64,000 bases of DNA from NCBI RefSeq assembly GCF_015709525.1, contig NZ_JADNRA010000030.1:62001-126000 (forward strand), given 5' to 3'. This DNA comes from Methylocystis sp. L43. Lineage in GTDB: Bacteria; Pseudomonadota; Alphaproteobacteria; Rhizobiales; Beijerinckiaceae. The notes under the pieces are model-generated. The model saw only the letters and a list, made by a program, of their open reading frames with translations. It had not been told where the DNA came from and made no database searches. Shown here piece after piece: positions 55,457 to 64,000 of the stretch; position 1 is the stretch's first letter, and each line of letters begins with the position of its first letter. The position numbers and the translations under genes are program-made.

Positions 55457-56521
55457 CTAGGCCTTGCCGTGGTGCGACCGGCTCGGCGCAGCGTCGAGCG
55501 GCCAGCGTGGCCGCGGCGCGAAGTCGAGGTCGTCGATCAGGCCGCGCTTCAAGCGCTCGAGACCGGTCCAGGCGATGATCGCGCCATTATCGGCGCACAG
55601 CGCCGCCGGCGGCGAAATGAACCGCAGCCCGCTTTCGGCGCAAAGCCGCATAAGAGCGCGGCGAATGGCGCCGTTGGCCGCGACTCCGCCGCCGATCACG
55701 AGGCCTTGCGGCGCGCGCCCCTCGCTTGCCGTAAAGAGTCGCACGCCGGAGCGCACCCGGTCCACGATCACGTCGACGATCGCAGCCTGGAAGGAGGCCG
55801 CAAGATCCTTGACGTCGCTTTCGCTCAGCGTCTGCAACCTAAGGATTTCCTGCCGAACCGCGGTCTTGAGGCCCGAGAGGGAAAAGTCGGCCCCTTCCCG
55901 GCCAAGCATCGGCCGCGGAAAGTCGAAACGTCGCGCGTCGCCCTCGAGCGCGAGCTTCTCGATTTGCGGCCCGCCCGGATACGGCAGCTCCAGCATTTTG
56001 GCGACCTTGTCGAAGGCCTCGCCGGCGGCGTCGTCGACGGTGGACCCCAGCCGGCGGTAGTCGCCGATGGCCTTCACCGCGACGATCTGCGTGTGCCCGC
56101 CCGAGATGAGGAGCGCCAGAAAGGGAAAGTCCAGGCGATCGGTCAGCCGCGCTGTCAGCGCGTGAGCTTCCAGGTGATTGACGGCGATGAATGGTTTTCC
56201 TAAGGCGAGCGCCATGGCCTTGCCGGCCGTGAGCCCGACAAGAACGCCGCCGATCAGTCCCGGACCAGCCGCGGCGGCGATCCCATCAAGATCCTTCGCC
56301 TCGGTCTTGGCCTTCTCCAGCGCGCGTCTGATCAGCCGGTCGAGCACATCGATATGAGCCCTGGCCGCAATTTCTGGAACGACGCCGCCATAGGCGGCGT
56401 GGCGGGCGATCTGGCTCAACACCTCATTGGAGAGGATCTCTCCGCCTTCGCCGCCAAGCCGCTCGGACACGACCGCGACCGCAGTCTCATCGCAAGTGGT
56501 TTCAATGCCCAAAACGCGCAT
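55457..56521 (-). CDS. tsaD: tRNA N6-adenosine threonylcarbamoyltransferase
   Basis: Catalytic subunit for the universal t6A37 modification of ANN-decoding tRNAs. The 354-residue ASKHA-fold protein begins [16 protein letters not shown] and holds the metal-binding HxxxH motif in [14 protein letters not shown] plus [14 protein letters not shown]. Upstream lies a 345-bp AT-rich gap. It heads the tsaD-PLD-gpsA transcript. Confidence 0.96.
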   Translation of the reverse strand: MRVLGIETTCDETAVAVVSERLGGEGGEILSNEVLSQIARHAAYGGVVPEIAARAHIDVLDRLIRRALEKAKTEAKDLDGIAAAAGPGLIGGVLVGLTAGKAMALALGKPFIAVNHLEAHALTARLTDRLDFPFLALLISGGHTQIVAVKAIGDYRRLGSTVDDAAGEAFDKVAKMLELPYPGGPQIEKLALEGDARRFDFPRPMLGREGADFSLSGLKTAVRQEILRLQTLSESDVKDLAASFQAAIVDVIVDRVRSGVRLFTASEGRAPQGLVIGGGVAANGAIRRALMRLCAESGLRFISPPAALCADNGAIIAWTGLERLKRGLIDDLDFAPRPRWPLDAAPSRSHHGKA

Positions 56522-56878
56522 GCGAACTCCCTGCGCAGAAAGCCGCGCCGTTGAACGTCTCAGCGGCGGAACGGAGCTTATACCGCCGTACGGCGGGAAG
56601 TTGGAAAATTGTGTTTCGAAAAGGGTTTACACCAATCATTCTTAGCCGTTTCGTCAAATTTACGTATAATAATGCAGCGCTAAAGATAGTTCCATTAAAT
56701 TTCTAAGAATTCGTTGGCGTGCCTCTTGACACGATCTCGATAGATACAAGTTGGCACTGCAGATCGTTGCTTCCCCGACGACGCCATATCTTGAGCTTAA
56801 TAGAATTATGGCTAAGGCGAAGAGGTAACTAGCGTCCAGGTTGAGGTTGCTGTCGGTCTAAACTGTATGGAGGTGAAA
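56522..56878 (+). promoter_or_regulatory. AT-rich intergenic region with likely divergent promoters
   Basis: This 357-bp gap is markedly more AT-rich than its flanks (e.g. TTTACGTATAATAATGCAGC and TTCCATTAAATTTCTAAG) and must hold the promoters for tsaD and the secreted repeat protein. A TATAAT on the plus strand lies at about 56665-56670. No ORF inside it looks real. TTGACA occurs at about 56728, without a well-spaced -10. Confidence 0.45.
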
Positions 56879-57364
56879 ATGGCGTCGAACAAAATTAAGG
56901 CCTTGGCGTTTACGTCCGCGATTGCAATGACGGCCGTGATCGGCTCCACGAGCATCGCCGAGGCGAGGCATTACTGCCGTGCCCATTACGGCTGGCATCG
57001 GCACTGCGGCGGAACCAATTGGGGTTACGCGCGTCCGGCGCGCACCCATTGGGGTTACGCGCGTCCGGTGCGCACCTATTGGGGTTACGCGGCGCGACCC
57101 ACCTATTGGGGTTCGGCGTATCGTCCGATGCGCTACTCCCGCTGCTACCGTCCGGGCTATTATGGCTATGGCGGCGCCAGCTATTATGGCTCCGCTTGGC
57201 CGACCTATGGCAGCTCGTATGGTTGGGGCGGCAGCCCGGGCTATTACGGCTATGGCGGCGGCGGCCTGCTTGGCGCCGGACTGGGCGGCCTCGGCGCCGG
57301 CCTTGGCGCGGGCATTGGCCTCGGCGCAGGTCTCGGAACCGGCCTGTTTGGTGGTTGGTGGTGA
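56879..57364 (+). CDS. Secreted Gly/Tyr/Trp-rich repeat protein
   Basis: A 161-residue protein with a signal peptide (MASNKIKALAFTSAIAMTAV to about residue 29, AEA). The mature part has four imperfect tandem units starting with Trp (WGYARPARTH, WGYARPVRTY, WGYAARPTY, WGSAYRPM), a Tyr/Gly-rich middle and a glycine-rich tail of repeated LGAGLG units. His- and Cys-containing RHYCRAHYGWHRHCGG at its start might bind metal. Composition suggests a disordered or structural envelope protein; no function is known. I chose the ATG at 56879 with GGAGGTGA upstream. It stands alone between tsaD and hemC, with its own terminator. Confidence 0.85.
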   Translation: MASNKIKALAFTSAIAMTAVIGSTSIAEARHYCRAHYGWHRHCGGTNWGYARPARTHWGYARPVRTYWGYAARPTYWGSAYRPMRYSRCYRPGYYGYGGASYYGSAWPTYGSSYGWGGSPGYYGYGGGGLLGAGLGGLGAGLGAGIGLGAGLGTGLFGGWW

Positions 57365-57416
57365 TCAGTTTAGCAATCCGCCGGGCCGCGTAGAGTTCGC
57401 CCGCGGAGCTAAAAAA

Positions 57417-57451
57417 GAGCGTCCGCTCCGACGAGCGGACGCTCGCTTTTT
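57417..57451. terminator. Bidirectional-type rho-independent terminator
   Basis: GAGCGTCCGCTC and its exact complement GAGCGGACGCTC enclose CGAC, followed by GCTTTTT on the plus strand and preceded by AAAAAA, giving a T-run on the minus strand too. It ends the repeat-protein transcript 53 bp after the stop. Confidence 0.85.
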
Positions 57452-57531
57452 GAAGAGTTCCGTCGCCGCGCTCGTTCCGCTTGCGCCTCGCGCGTTCCCG
57501 CCTATAGTCGCGCGGATAACGGCGGCGGATA

Positions 57532-58461
57532 ATGACATCTCCCCCTTCCCTTTGCATCGGAACACGCGGCAGTCCGCTTGCGCTCGCGCAGACGCACATG
57601 GTCCGCGATGCGCTGATGCGCGCCCATGGCGGAAGCGAATCGGATTTTCCGATCGAGATCATCCGCACGACGGGCGACCAGATTCAGGATCGGCCTCTCT
57701 CTGAATCTGGGGGCAAGGGGCTTTTCACCAAAGAGCTCGATTCAGCGCTCATCGCGGGGGCGATCGACCTCGCCGTGCATTCCTCGAAGGACCTGCCGAC
57801 GCATTTGCCGAGCGAGATCGTCATCGCCGGCTATCTGCCGCGAGAGGATGCGCGCGACGCCTGGATATCGCGCGGCGGTCTCGCGCTCGACGAGCTTCCT
57901 ACGGGCGCCGTCGTTGGAACCGCCTCGCTGCGCCGCGCCGCGCAAGTTAAACGCCGGCGGCCCGATCTTGAGACGACGCTGCTTCGCGGCAATGTCGAGA
58001 CGCGTCTGAAGAAAGTCGAGAATGGGGAGATCGACGCGACTCTCCTCGCGCTCGCGGGATTGAAGCGGCTAGGTCTTGCCGACCGGGCGACGGCGCTACT
58101 TTCCTTGGAAGAGTTTCCCCCCGCTTGCGGACAGGGCGCAATCGGCCTCACGCGGCGGGCCGGCGACGACGCCACGCGCGATCTGCTCGCGCCGCTCTTC
58201 GACGAAGCCACCGGCTTCGCGCTCATCGCCGAACGCGCCTTCCTTGCGGCGCTCGATGGGTCCTGCCGCACGCCGATCGCCGGCCATGCGCAGGTTCACG
58301 GCGCCGAACTTTCGTTCTTGGGCGAAGTGCTCAGAGCCGACGGCGCGGAAGCCTATGTCGTGCGCCGCCGGGGCCTTGCCATCGACGCCGCGCTGATCGG
58401 CGCGGACGCCGGCAAGGAAATCCTGCTGCGCCTACCGCATGGCGTCGCGGGGCTTATGTGA
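57532..58461 (+). CDS. hemC: Porphobilinogen deaminase (hydroxymethylbilane synthase)
   Basis: Joins four porphobilinogens into hydroxymethylbilane in haem and sirohaem synthesis. The 309-residue protein has IGTRGSPLALAQTHMV, FTKELDSALIAGAIDLAVHS with SSKDLPT, and the dipyrromethane-cofactor Cys245 in LDGSCRTPIAG. It overlaps hemD by four bases (GTGA). Confidence 0.96.
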   Translation: MTSPPSLCIGTRGSPLALAQTHMVRDALMRAHGGSESDFPIEIIRTTGDQIQDRPLSESGGKGLFTKELDSALIAGAIDLAVHSSKDLPTHLPSEIVIAGYLPREDARDAWISRGGLALDELPTGAVVGTASLRRAAQVKRRRPDLETTLLRGNVETRLKKVENGEIDATLLALAGLKRLGLADRATALLSLEEFPPACGQGAIGLTRRAGDDATRDLLAPLFDEATGFALIAERAFLAALDGSCRTPIAGHAQVHGAELSFLGEVLRADGAEAYVVRRRGLAIDAALIGADAGKEILLRLPHGVAGLM

Positions 58462-59174
58462 ATCTTGTCCTGGTGCTGCGCGCGGCTGAAGACGCCGCGC
58501 GCACCGCGGGGAAGCTGCGGGCTCTTGGTTACGCCGCCGTGCTTTCGCCTGTGCTGGAATTCGCCGCCACTGACCCGATCATTCCTTACGGAGAGTATGA
58601 CGCCGTCATCGTGACCAGCGCGAAGGGCGTCGCGTTCGCCGGTGGTGCGCGCCAGCTCAGAGCGGCGCCGCTGCACGCCGTCGGCGAGAAAACCGCCGAA
58701 GCGGCGCGCGCGCTTGGCTTCCACCCCGATATTGTCGCCGGGAACGCCGAGGCGATCCTTCCGCGTCTTCTCGAGCGCTATCAGCGAGCGGCGCATTTCC
58801 TTTATCTGGCCGGGCGCGACCGACAGCCCGTTCTCGAGGCAGGTCTGCGCGCCGCCGGCCATGAGATCCACACGGTCGAAGTTTACGAAGCGCGGGCGGC
58901 TCGGGCGCTGGCCGCAGAGGCCGTCTCCGACATCGCCGCCCGGCGCGTCGTCGCCGCCCTGCACTATTCTCGGCGCAGCGCGGAAATCTTCCTGCAGCTG
59001 GCGCAGTCCGCCGGCGTCGCCGATGCATTGCACGACATGAGGCATGTCGCGCTGTCGGAACATGTGGCCGCGCCGCTTCGAAAACTCGGCTTGCAAACCC
59101 TTGTCGCGGCAAAGCCGGATGAAGAACATCTTCTGTCGCTTCTATCGACTCAGCTGCGCACGAAAACGCCCTGA
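58458..59174 (+). CDS. hemD: Uroporphyrinogen-III synthase
   Basis: Cyclises hydroxymethylbilane with inversion of ring D. The 238-residue protein begins at a GTG (58458) that overlaps the hemC stop and has the weakly conserved HemD pattern: VLVLRAAEDAARTAGKLRAL, YDAVIVTSAKGVAFAGG, HAVGEKTAEAARALGF, VEVYEA and the C-terminal VAAKPDEEHLLSLL. HemC and HemD supply uroporphyrinogen III, the substrate of CysG encoded 1.6 kb downstream. Its 3' end overlaps the convergent hydrolase gene by 25 bp. Confidence 0.9.
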   Translation: MNLVLVLRAAEDAARTAGKLRALGYAAVLSPVLEFAATDPIIPYGEYDAVIVTSAKGVAFAGGARQLRAAPLHAVGEKTAEAARALGFHPDIVAGNAEAILPRLLERYQRAAHFLYLAGRDRQPVLEAGLRAAGHEIHTVEVYEARAARALAAEAVSDIAARRVVAALHYSRRSAEIFLQLAQSAGVADALHDMRHVALSEHVAAPLRKLGLQTLVAAKPDEEHLLSLLSTQLRTKTP

Positions 59175-60700
59175 CCGTTCGCGTTGAAATAGTCGATGGC
59201 GACGGCGCTCGCCTTCTCACCGCCGCTACGAGAAAACCTTACCGGACTGACCCCGCTGGCGTTTTCTCCCGGAGGCTGAAAGGTGAAAATGTCGCCCGAA
59301 TAGTGACGCAGCGGATAAGGCGTTGGCCTCGGGCCCAGCGTCAGCGAAAGCCCGTCGGCCGTTTCGACGACCCCGATGGGTCCGTAAAGCTCATTGCGGT
59401 AGGCGCCGACATATGCCGCGCGCGACGCGCGCGCCGGCGCGCTGGCGAGCGGCTTCGCGTAATCGGCGTCCCGACCGTATGTGGGCACCGCCATCTGCGC
59501 AAAAGCCTCGCCAAAGAGCGCGAGCCAGTCCCGTTCGATCTTCCCCGTCAGGACGATATCGAGGAAGCTGCGGCAAATTGTTTCTGGGGCGCCGACGGGC
59601 GCGGAATTGCTGAGCACGACAATGCCGAACCGCTCCGCCGGCATGACATAGACGCAGGTCGAAGCGCCAAGAGAGAAGGCGCCCGAATGGCTCCAGCGCA
59701 CCCGCGCCGGGCCGCCGTAGTCGATATCCCAGCCAAGCCCGTAAAAGGTCGGCCCGCGCATCGGGTCATGGGCGGGTCCGGTGGCGATCTGCGGGAAATG
59801 CGTTTCGCCAAGCGCCTCCGGCTTGACGATCTCGCGGCCGTCAAGAGCGCCGCGTCCGAGCTGCATGCGCACCCATATCGCCATGTCGCGCGCCGACGCC
59901 GATGCGCCGCCCGCCGGCGCCTGGGCGTCGGGATTTCGCTGTTCGCCGACCACCCATCTGTCGCCACGACGCACATGGCCGAATGCGCGGTTCCTGCGCG
60001 CGACGAAATCGGCGTGGCGCGAACTGGCGTTCGCCATTCCAAGCGGCCTGTAGAGATGTTCGTCGCAAATATCTTCCCAGGACTTGCCTGCAGCTTTCGC
60101 CGCTGCGAAACCCGCCGCCGAAAACCCCATGTTGTTGTAGGCGTAATGCGTGCGAAAGCTGGTGTCCGGTTTGATGTAGCGCAGCCGGCGAATGATTTCG
60201 TCGCGGTCGTAGCCGATATCTTCGACAAGATCGCCGGCATGGTCGGGAAGCCCGCTGCGATGGCAGAACATGTCGCGCAGCGTGATCTCGCGCGTGACCC
60301 AAGGATCGCTCATGGCGAAATCCGGCAGGCTCCGCACGATCGGATGATCCCACGAAACGACGCCCTCTCCGACGAGGCTCGCGACAGCCGTCGTGGAGAG
60401 TGGTTTGGAAAGCGAAGCGAGCTGGAAAACCGTGTCGGGGTCGACGCGTTCGGCCGCGCCGGAGCGACGCACGCCAAATCCTTTCAAATAGAGCACGCGA
60501 TCGGGCGAAACGACGGCGACCGACATTCCCGGCACGCCGGTTTTTCTCATGACGTCGACGACGAGCCCGTTGAGTTCGTTCAGATGTTTTTGGGTCGGCT
60601 CGCGAAGGGGCGACGGTTTGGAATTGGCCTTGGCGAGCGCCGTGGGGGACAGCAAGCCGAGCCCCGACGCAAGCAGAGCGGATCGTCTCGTGAAGGCCAT
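59150..60700 (-). CDS. Exported beta-lactamase-family serine hydrolase
   Basis: A 516-residue class C beta-lactamase/esterase-fold protein. The N-terminus has RR and a hydrophobic stretch (TRRSALLASGLGLLSPTALA), suggesting Tat or Sec export. Motifs are Ser96-x-x-Lys99 in LASLSKP, then YNN in HYAYNNMGFS, and a later HSG-like SHSGAFSLG. A C-terminal DUF3471-like region follows (about 400-516). Substrate (ester, D-amino peptide or other) is unknown. I chose the ATG at 60700. Its 3' end overlaps hemD. Confidence 0.87.
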   Translation of the reverse strand: MAFTRRSALLASGLGLLSPTALAKANSKPSPLREPTQKHLNELNGLVVDVMRKTGVPGMSVAVVSPDRVLYLKGFGVRRSGAAERVDPDTVFQLASLSKPLSTTAVASLVGEGVVSWDHPIVRSLPDFAMSDPWVTREITLRDMFCHRSGLPDHAGDLVEDIGYDRDEIIRRLRYIKPDTSFRTHYAYNNMGFSAAGFAAAKAAGKSWEDICDEHLYRPLGMANASSRHADFVARRNRAFGHVRRGDRWVVGEQRNPDAQAPAGGASASARDMAIWVRMQLGRGALDGREIVKPEALGETHFPQIATGPAHDPMRGPTFYGLGWDIDYGGPARVRWSHSGAFSLGASTCVYVMPAERFGIVVLSNSAPVGAPETICRSFLDIVLTGKIERDWLALFGEAFAQMAVPTYGRDADYAKPLASAPARASRAAYVGAYRNELYGPIGVVETADGLSLTLGPRPTPYPLRHYSGDIFTFQPPGENASGVSPVRFSRSGGEKASAVAIDYFNANGQGVFVRS

Positions 60701-60743
60701 ATCGCTTCTCCGCGCGCGCCTGCTTGCCAACAATAGCGCTGAA

Positions 60744-62153
60744 TCAGTTCTCCGCCAGCGCCCAGCCGATCAGCACCATCACCGGCCCAACAATGGTCTG
60801 TTCAGCCGCTTTTGACGGCAAATCCGCGATCGTGCCCTTGACCACCCGCTCTTGCGGCGTGGAAGCGCGTTCAATGAGGAAGGCGGGCGTATCATGCGAC
60901 ATGCCCTCCTGCAGCAAACGACGTGACAATTCCGGCAGCGTGCGGTTCCCCATATAGACGGCCGTCGTCGCGCGTTCGTCGGCGAGCGCGCCCCAATCGA
61001 AGTCTTCGGGAAATTCGCCGTCCTTCGTGTGCGCGGTGATGAATTGCAAACGCCGGGCCGTCTCCCGGCTGGTCAGCGATGCGCCGATCGCAGCGCCGCC
61101 GGCGCAGGCGGCGGTCACGCCGGGCACGATCTCGATCGAAAAGCCTGCTTCCCGTAGCGCGGCGATTTCCTCATTGGCGCGCCCGAAGATGAGCGGGTCT
61201 CCGCCTTTCAGCCGCACGACGTTCTTGCCCTCTCGCGCAAGCTGGACGAGCAGAGCGCTGATTTCTTCCTGGCGCACCGAGGGCGCATAGCCGCGCTTCC
61301 CAACGTTGATCCGCGTCGCTTCGCGCCGGGCGAGATCGAGAATGCTCGCTGGAACGAGGTCATCAAAAAGCACGACGTCGGCGCCGGCGAGCGCGCGCAT
61401 GCCCTTCAGCGTCAGAAGCTCTGGATCGCCGGGCCCGGCGCCCACGAGCGTGACGCGCCCGCGCGCCGTAGCCTCGGCGCCGGCGCGCGCCTCTTCGAGC
61501 AGCGCCGCGCGGTCGTCGTCTTGCGGCGCGCGCTCGATGTCGCGAAAGGCGAGCCTCGTGAAGCGGCGCCAGAAATCGCGCCGCGCCAGAAAATCGAGTC
61601 CGGACGCGCGCACGAACGGCCGCCAGGCCTGCGCCGCGCGCGCCCAGGCCTGGAACGTCGCTGGCACCAGCGTCTCGATTCGGCCGCGCACCGCCTGTGC
61701 GAAAACCGGCGATGCGCCCCCCGTCGAGACGCCGATCACGAGCGGCGAGCGATTGACGATGGCGCCCATAATGAAATCGCTGAGCGCAGGCCGGTCGGCG
61801 AGATTGATCGGCACGCCGGCCGCGCGCGCCCACTGATGGGCCTGACGCGCGAGCGAGTCGTCCTCGATCGCGCCAAGCGCCATCGCCGCGCCGGCGAAAT
61901 CTTCCGGCGCGACGGCGCGCGCGTGTATGGAGACGTTGTCGCGCGCCTCACCGATTTCGCGAAGCTTGTCACAGGGCGTAGAAGCAAAAACATCGACCCG
62001 CGCGCCGGTCGCGGCCGCCAAATCGACCTTCCAGGCCGCCGCTTCGCCGCCGCCGACGACGAGCACGCGCCGCCCGGCAAGGGCGTAGAACACCGGCAAA
62101 GTCGCCAGCGGCTGCATCAGATCGGCGGATATTTCGTCGGGCTTGCGGGTCAC
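60744..62153 (-). CDS. cysG: Siroheme synthase CysG
   Basis: Multifunctional enzyme that methylates uroporphyrinogen III, oxidises precorrin-2 and inserts iron to give sirohaem for sulfite/nitrite reductases. The 469-residue protein has an N-terminal NAD-binding precorrin-2 dehydrogenase/ferrochelatase part (RRVLVVGGGEAAAWKVDLAA) and a C-terminal SUMT domain (VTLVGAGPGDPELLTLKGMR, VRLKGGDPLIFGRANEE). It starts at a GTG (62153); an ATG 12 codons later (62117) is also plausible. It links the hemCD output to sulfur assimilation. Confidence 0.95.
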   Translation of the reverse strand: MTRKPDEISADLMQPLATLPVFYALAGRRVLVVGGGEAAAWKVDLAAATGARVDVFASTPCDKLREIGEARDNVSIHARAVAPEDFAGAAMALGAIEDDSLARQAHQWARAAGVPINLADRPALSDFIMGAIVNRSPLVIGVSTGGASPVFAQAVRGRIETLVPATFQAWARAAQAWRPFVRASGLDFLARRDFWRRFTRLAFRDIERAPQDDDRAALLEEARAGAEATARGRVTLVGAGPGDPELLTLKGMRALAGADVVLFDDLVPASILDLARREATRINVGKRGYAPSVRQEEISALLVQLAREGKNVVRLKGGDPLIFGRANEEIAALREAGFSIEIVPGVTAACAGGAAIGASLTSRETARRLQFITAHTKDGEFPEDFDWGALADERATTAVYMGNRTLPELSRRLLQEGMSHDTPAFLIERASTPQERVVKGTIADLPSKAAEQTIVGPVMVLIGWALAEN

Positions 62154-62297
62154 GGCGCCCTAGGTGCAGGACCAGCGGGCGCGGCGCAAGAGCTTTAAGC
62201 CGGCGCCGCACGCATGTGCGGCCTCGAGAGTGCGGATTTTCACAGGCGCCAAGCAACGCCATGCAAGCCAATCCGCGGGCCGGCAATGTTTCGCCGG

Positions 62298-64000
62298 CTA
62301 GAACCTCGCATTGACAGTGACGTAGGCCGAGCGCGGGGCGCCGGGCATGATGTTGTTGTTGTTGTGCGCCGACGCGTAGTAGTAGGCGCCGGTGAGGTTC
62401 TCGATGTTGAGCTGGCCGGAGATGTTTTCCGTCACCTTCACAAAAAGCGCGCCGTCAAGGCGCGCGTAACCGGGAATGATCACCCTGTTATCGAGAGACG
62501 GATAGAAGCTCGAAGCATAGATCACGCCGGCGCCCACTCCGAGAACGCCAGGACCCCCGCCAACGAACGACGACAAATCGTAACGGTTCCAATACGAGAA
62601 AGTGTTTCTCGGAACCGACGGATTAACTTTGCCGACATCCGTCAGGAAGGGCTGCCGCGGATTGAAGGCGGAATTGGTCGACACAACTCGTGCGTCCTGG
62701 TGTCCGTATCCGAGCGAGACCTGCCATTCGTCGGTCACATTGCCGGTGAGTCCCAGTTCGGCGCCTTGCGTGCGCGTATTGGCGAGAACGGAAGTCAGCG
62801 CAGTTAGCGTCAACGCTTGGTTCGAACGGTTCAGCTGATAGATCGCGCCCGTGAACAGCAGCGTCGGCAGGAGCTGCGCCTTGAAGCCAAACTCGATATT
62901 TTCGAAGCCCTGCGGCGCCAGACTCGCGGCCGACCTCGGCAGCTGATTGAACTGATCGCCCGACTGCGGCAGGAACGAGCGCGAATAGGTTCCATAGAAA
63001 GAGACGATCTCCACGGGTTTGAAAATCAGACCGAATCTCGGCGACCACTTGTTATCGAGGCGGCTCTGGTTTTCGAACGTAATCCCGTCGTTGAACCTCA
63101 TATGGAAGCTGTCGAACCGAACGCCGGCGAGAACATCGAAATATTTGGTCACCTCGATCTGGTCCTGGACATAGGCGGAGCCAATGTCGAGGTTCGTGTT
63201 CCAGCGCCGCGTCGCCGTATCAAAGTAGTTGTCGAAGAAGACCGGAGCGTAAACCGTCGGAGCCCAGAACGGAGTCGTCAGCCTTCGCGGCCCGTTGAAC
63301 GGATTGTTGAACCGCGAGATGTCTCTTCCCGTAAAAGACCATTGATTGCCAAACTCCGTACCCACGAGCAGCGTGTGGCGGATGTCGGGCGTCATAGCGA
63401 ATTTATAGGTCAAGTCCGTCTGGTTGAAGACATTGCGTCGCGGCGTCGGCGCCACGTATCCGTCAAGTCTCGCGACGCCTACCGGCGTGATCGCGATCGG
63501 GCTTAGCCCGTTCAGCGCCGGATTGAGTTGTTGCGACAACTGTCCCAGCGTCTGATCCGGGAATGTGTTCTGATATAGCTTGTCGTAATTCGCCCAGGCG
63601 AGCTGATTGCGGATGTTCAAACCGAACTCAGTCGTATGATCGATCACGAGAGCGGCGCGGTCCATATTGATTCTGGAGTAGTTCACGTCACGCACGGATG
63701 GATTGCCGACGCCGAAGAAAGCCGAACGCGGGGTTGGCAGCGGATAGCCCGGATAAATGTTCTCGCCGAGGAACTGGAACCCGCCGAATGACGGCACGCC
63801 GCGATCCACCGTGCGCCGATCGCGGAAATGCTCGTAATTGAACAGCACGAAGGTGTTCTCGAAAGGCTTCCATGACAGCGCCGGATTGACGCCCCAGCGC
63901 TCGAGCTTGTCGAAGTCGCGATAGCCGTAGGAATGTTCGTAGAGAGCGTTAAGACGCACGGCGATCGTGTCGGTGATCGCCCGCCCGAAATCGGCGGTGA
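62298..64000 (-). CDS. TonB-dependent (siderophore-type) outer-membrane receptor, 5' end outside the window
   Basis: The frame is open to the right edge and reads FGRAITDTIAVRLNALYEHS upstream of the last GTG, so the gene continues beyond 64000; only the C-terminal ~567 residues are seen. These form a 22-strand-type beta-barrel with alternating aromatic strands (e.g. FVLFNYEHFRDRRTVDRGVP, VEIVSFYGTYSRSFLPQSGD, VFVKV-type LFVKVTENISGQLNIENLTG) ending in VTVNARF with the terminal Phe needed for Bam insertion. The plug and TonB box lie outside. Iron-siderophore uptake is likely, but the ligand is unknown. Confidence 0.9.
   Translation of the reverse strand, partial: TADFGRAITDTIAVRLNALYEHSYGYRDFDKLERWGVNPALSWKPFENTFVLFNYEHFRDRRTVDRGVPSFGGFQFLGENIYPGYPLPTPRSAFFGVGNPSVRDVNYSRINMDRAALVIDHTTEFGLNIRNQLAWANYDKLYQNTFPDQTLGQLSQQLNPALNGLSPIAITPVGVARLDGYVAPTPRRNVFNQTDLTYKFAMTPDIRHTLLVGTEFGNQWSFTGRDISRFNNPFNGPRRLTTPFWAPTVYAPVFFDNYFDTATRRWNTNLDIGSAYVQDQIEVTKYFDVLAGVRFDSFHMRFNDGITFENQSRLDNKWSPRFGLIFKPVEIVSFYGTYSRSFLPQSGDQFNQLPRSAASLAPQGFENIEFGFKAQLLPTLLFTGAIYQLNRSNQALTLTALTSVLANTRTQGAELGLTGNVTDEWQVSLGYGHQDARVVSTNSAFNPRQPFLTDVGKVNPSVPRNTFSYWNRYDLSSFVGGGPGVLGVGAGVIYASSFYPSLDNRVIIPGYARLDGALFVKVTENISGQLNIENLTGAYYYASAHNNNNIMPGAPRSAYVTVNARF

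Noticed and set aside
56745-56770. Sigma-54-like TGGCAC...TTGC sequence upstream of the repeat protein
   Set aside because: The spacing between TGGCAC and TTGC is 9 bases instead of 5, so it does not fit the consensus.

Overview
The window is high-GC DNA densely packed with genes on both strands. Its content points to an alphaproteobacterium of the Rhizobiales/Hyphomicrobiales. The evidence is a SciP (DUF1153) gene with a CtrA-like box, a SUF operon in the order cysteine desulfurase-sufB-C-D-S-T-A, the MoxR/DUF58/DUF4159 cluster, a DUF6111-cca pair, and a dispersed palindrome containing AAGTGGGAACCGG that is common in that order. Codon and repeat style would fit a methanotroph-like genus such as Methylocystis or Methylosinus, but no methane-oxidation gene is present, so the genus is a guess. 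No rRNA, tRNA, CRISPR array, prophage or IS transposase was recognised.

Layout. 0-7 kb: metG, a DNA-deoxyinosine glycosylase, a FolM/PTR1-like reductase and gyrA. 6.4-14.1 kb: one long minus-strand Fe-S assembly operon (group I cysteine desulfurase, sufB, an embedded antitoxin-toxin pair, sufC, sufD, sufS, sufT, sufA, then a frameshifted tfoX-like gene). 14.2-16.8 kb: an ECF sigma factor coupled to a membrane-anchored VWA protein. 16.9-18.5 kb: a lower-GC orphan gene. 18.7-20.6 kb: an alpha/beta hydrolase and anmK. 20.8-27.6 kb: the moxR-DUF58-BatA/DUF4159-membrane VWA operon. 28-36 kb: DUF6111-cca, then the minus-strand genes dacA-like, tmk, holB, rlpA and recJ. 36-38.7 kb: a three-gene cassette of a small basic HCH protein, a short tyrosinase and a lipase-fold protein whose catalytic Ser is Gly. 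38.7-44.5 kb: marC, aldose epimerase, cysK, mobA, a thioredoxin with a frameshifted ccdA, and sciP. 44.5-49.4 kb: membrane proteins, moaE-moaD-pgsA, DoxX, a RutE-type nitroreductase and a TPR protein. 49.7-54 kb: an ACP-like protein lacking the expected Ser, ilvD and a CHASE3 hybrid kinase. 54-64 kb: gpsA, a PLD-family protein, tsaD, a secreted Gly/Tyr-rich repeat protein, hemC-hemD, a serine hydrolase, cysG and a truncated TonB-dependent receptor at the right edge.

Most of the window is core metabolism. The three most unusual parts are the tyrosinase/pseudo-lipase cassette (35993-38655), the toxin-antitoxin pair joined by TGATG stop-start overlaps at both junctions inside the suf operon (10859-11407), and the orphan low-GC gene at 16884-18494. 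Two genes (tfoX-like and ccdA-like) carry apparent single frameshifts that could be real or sequencing errors.
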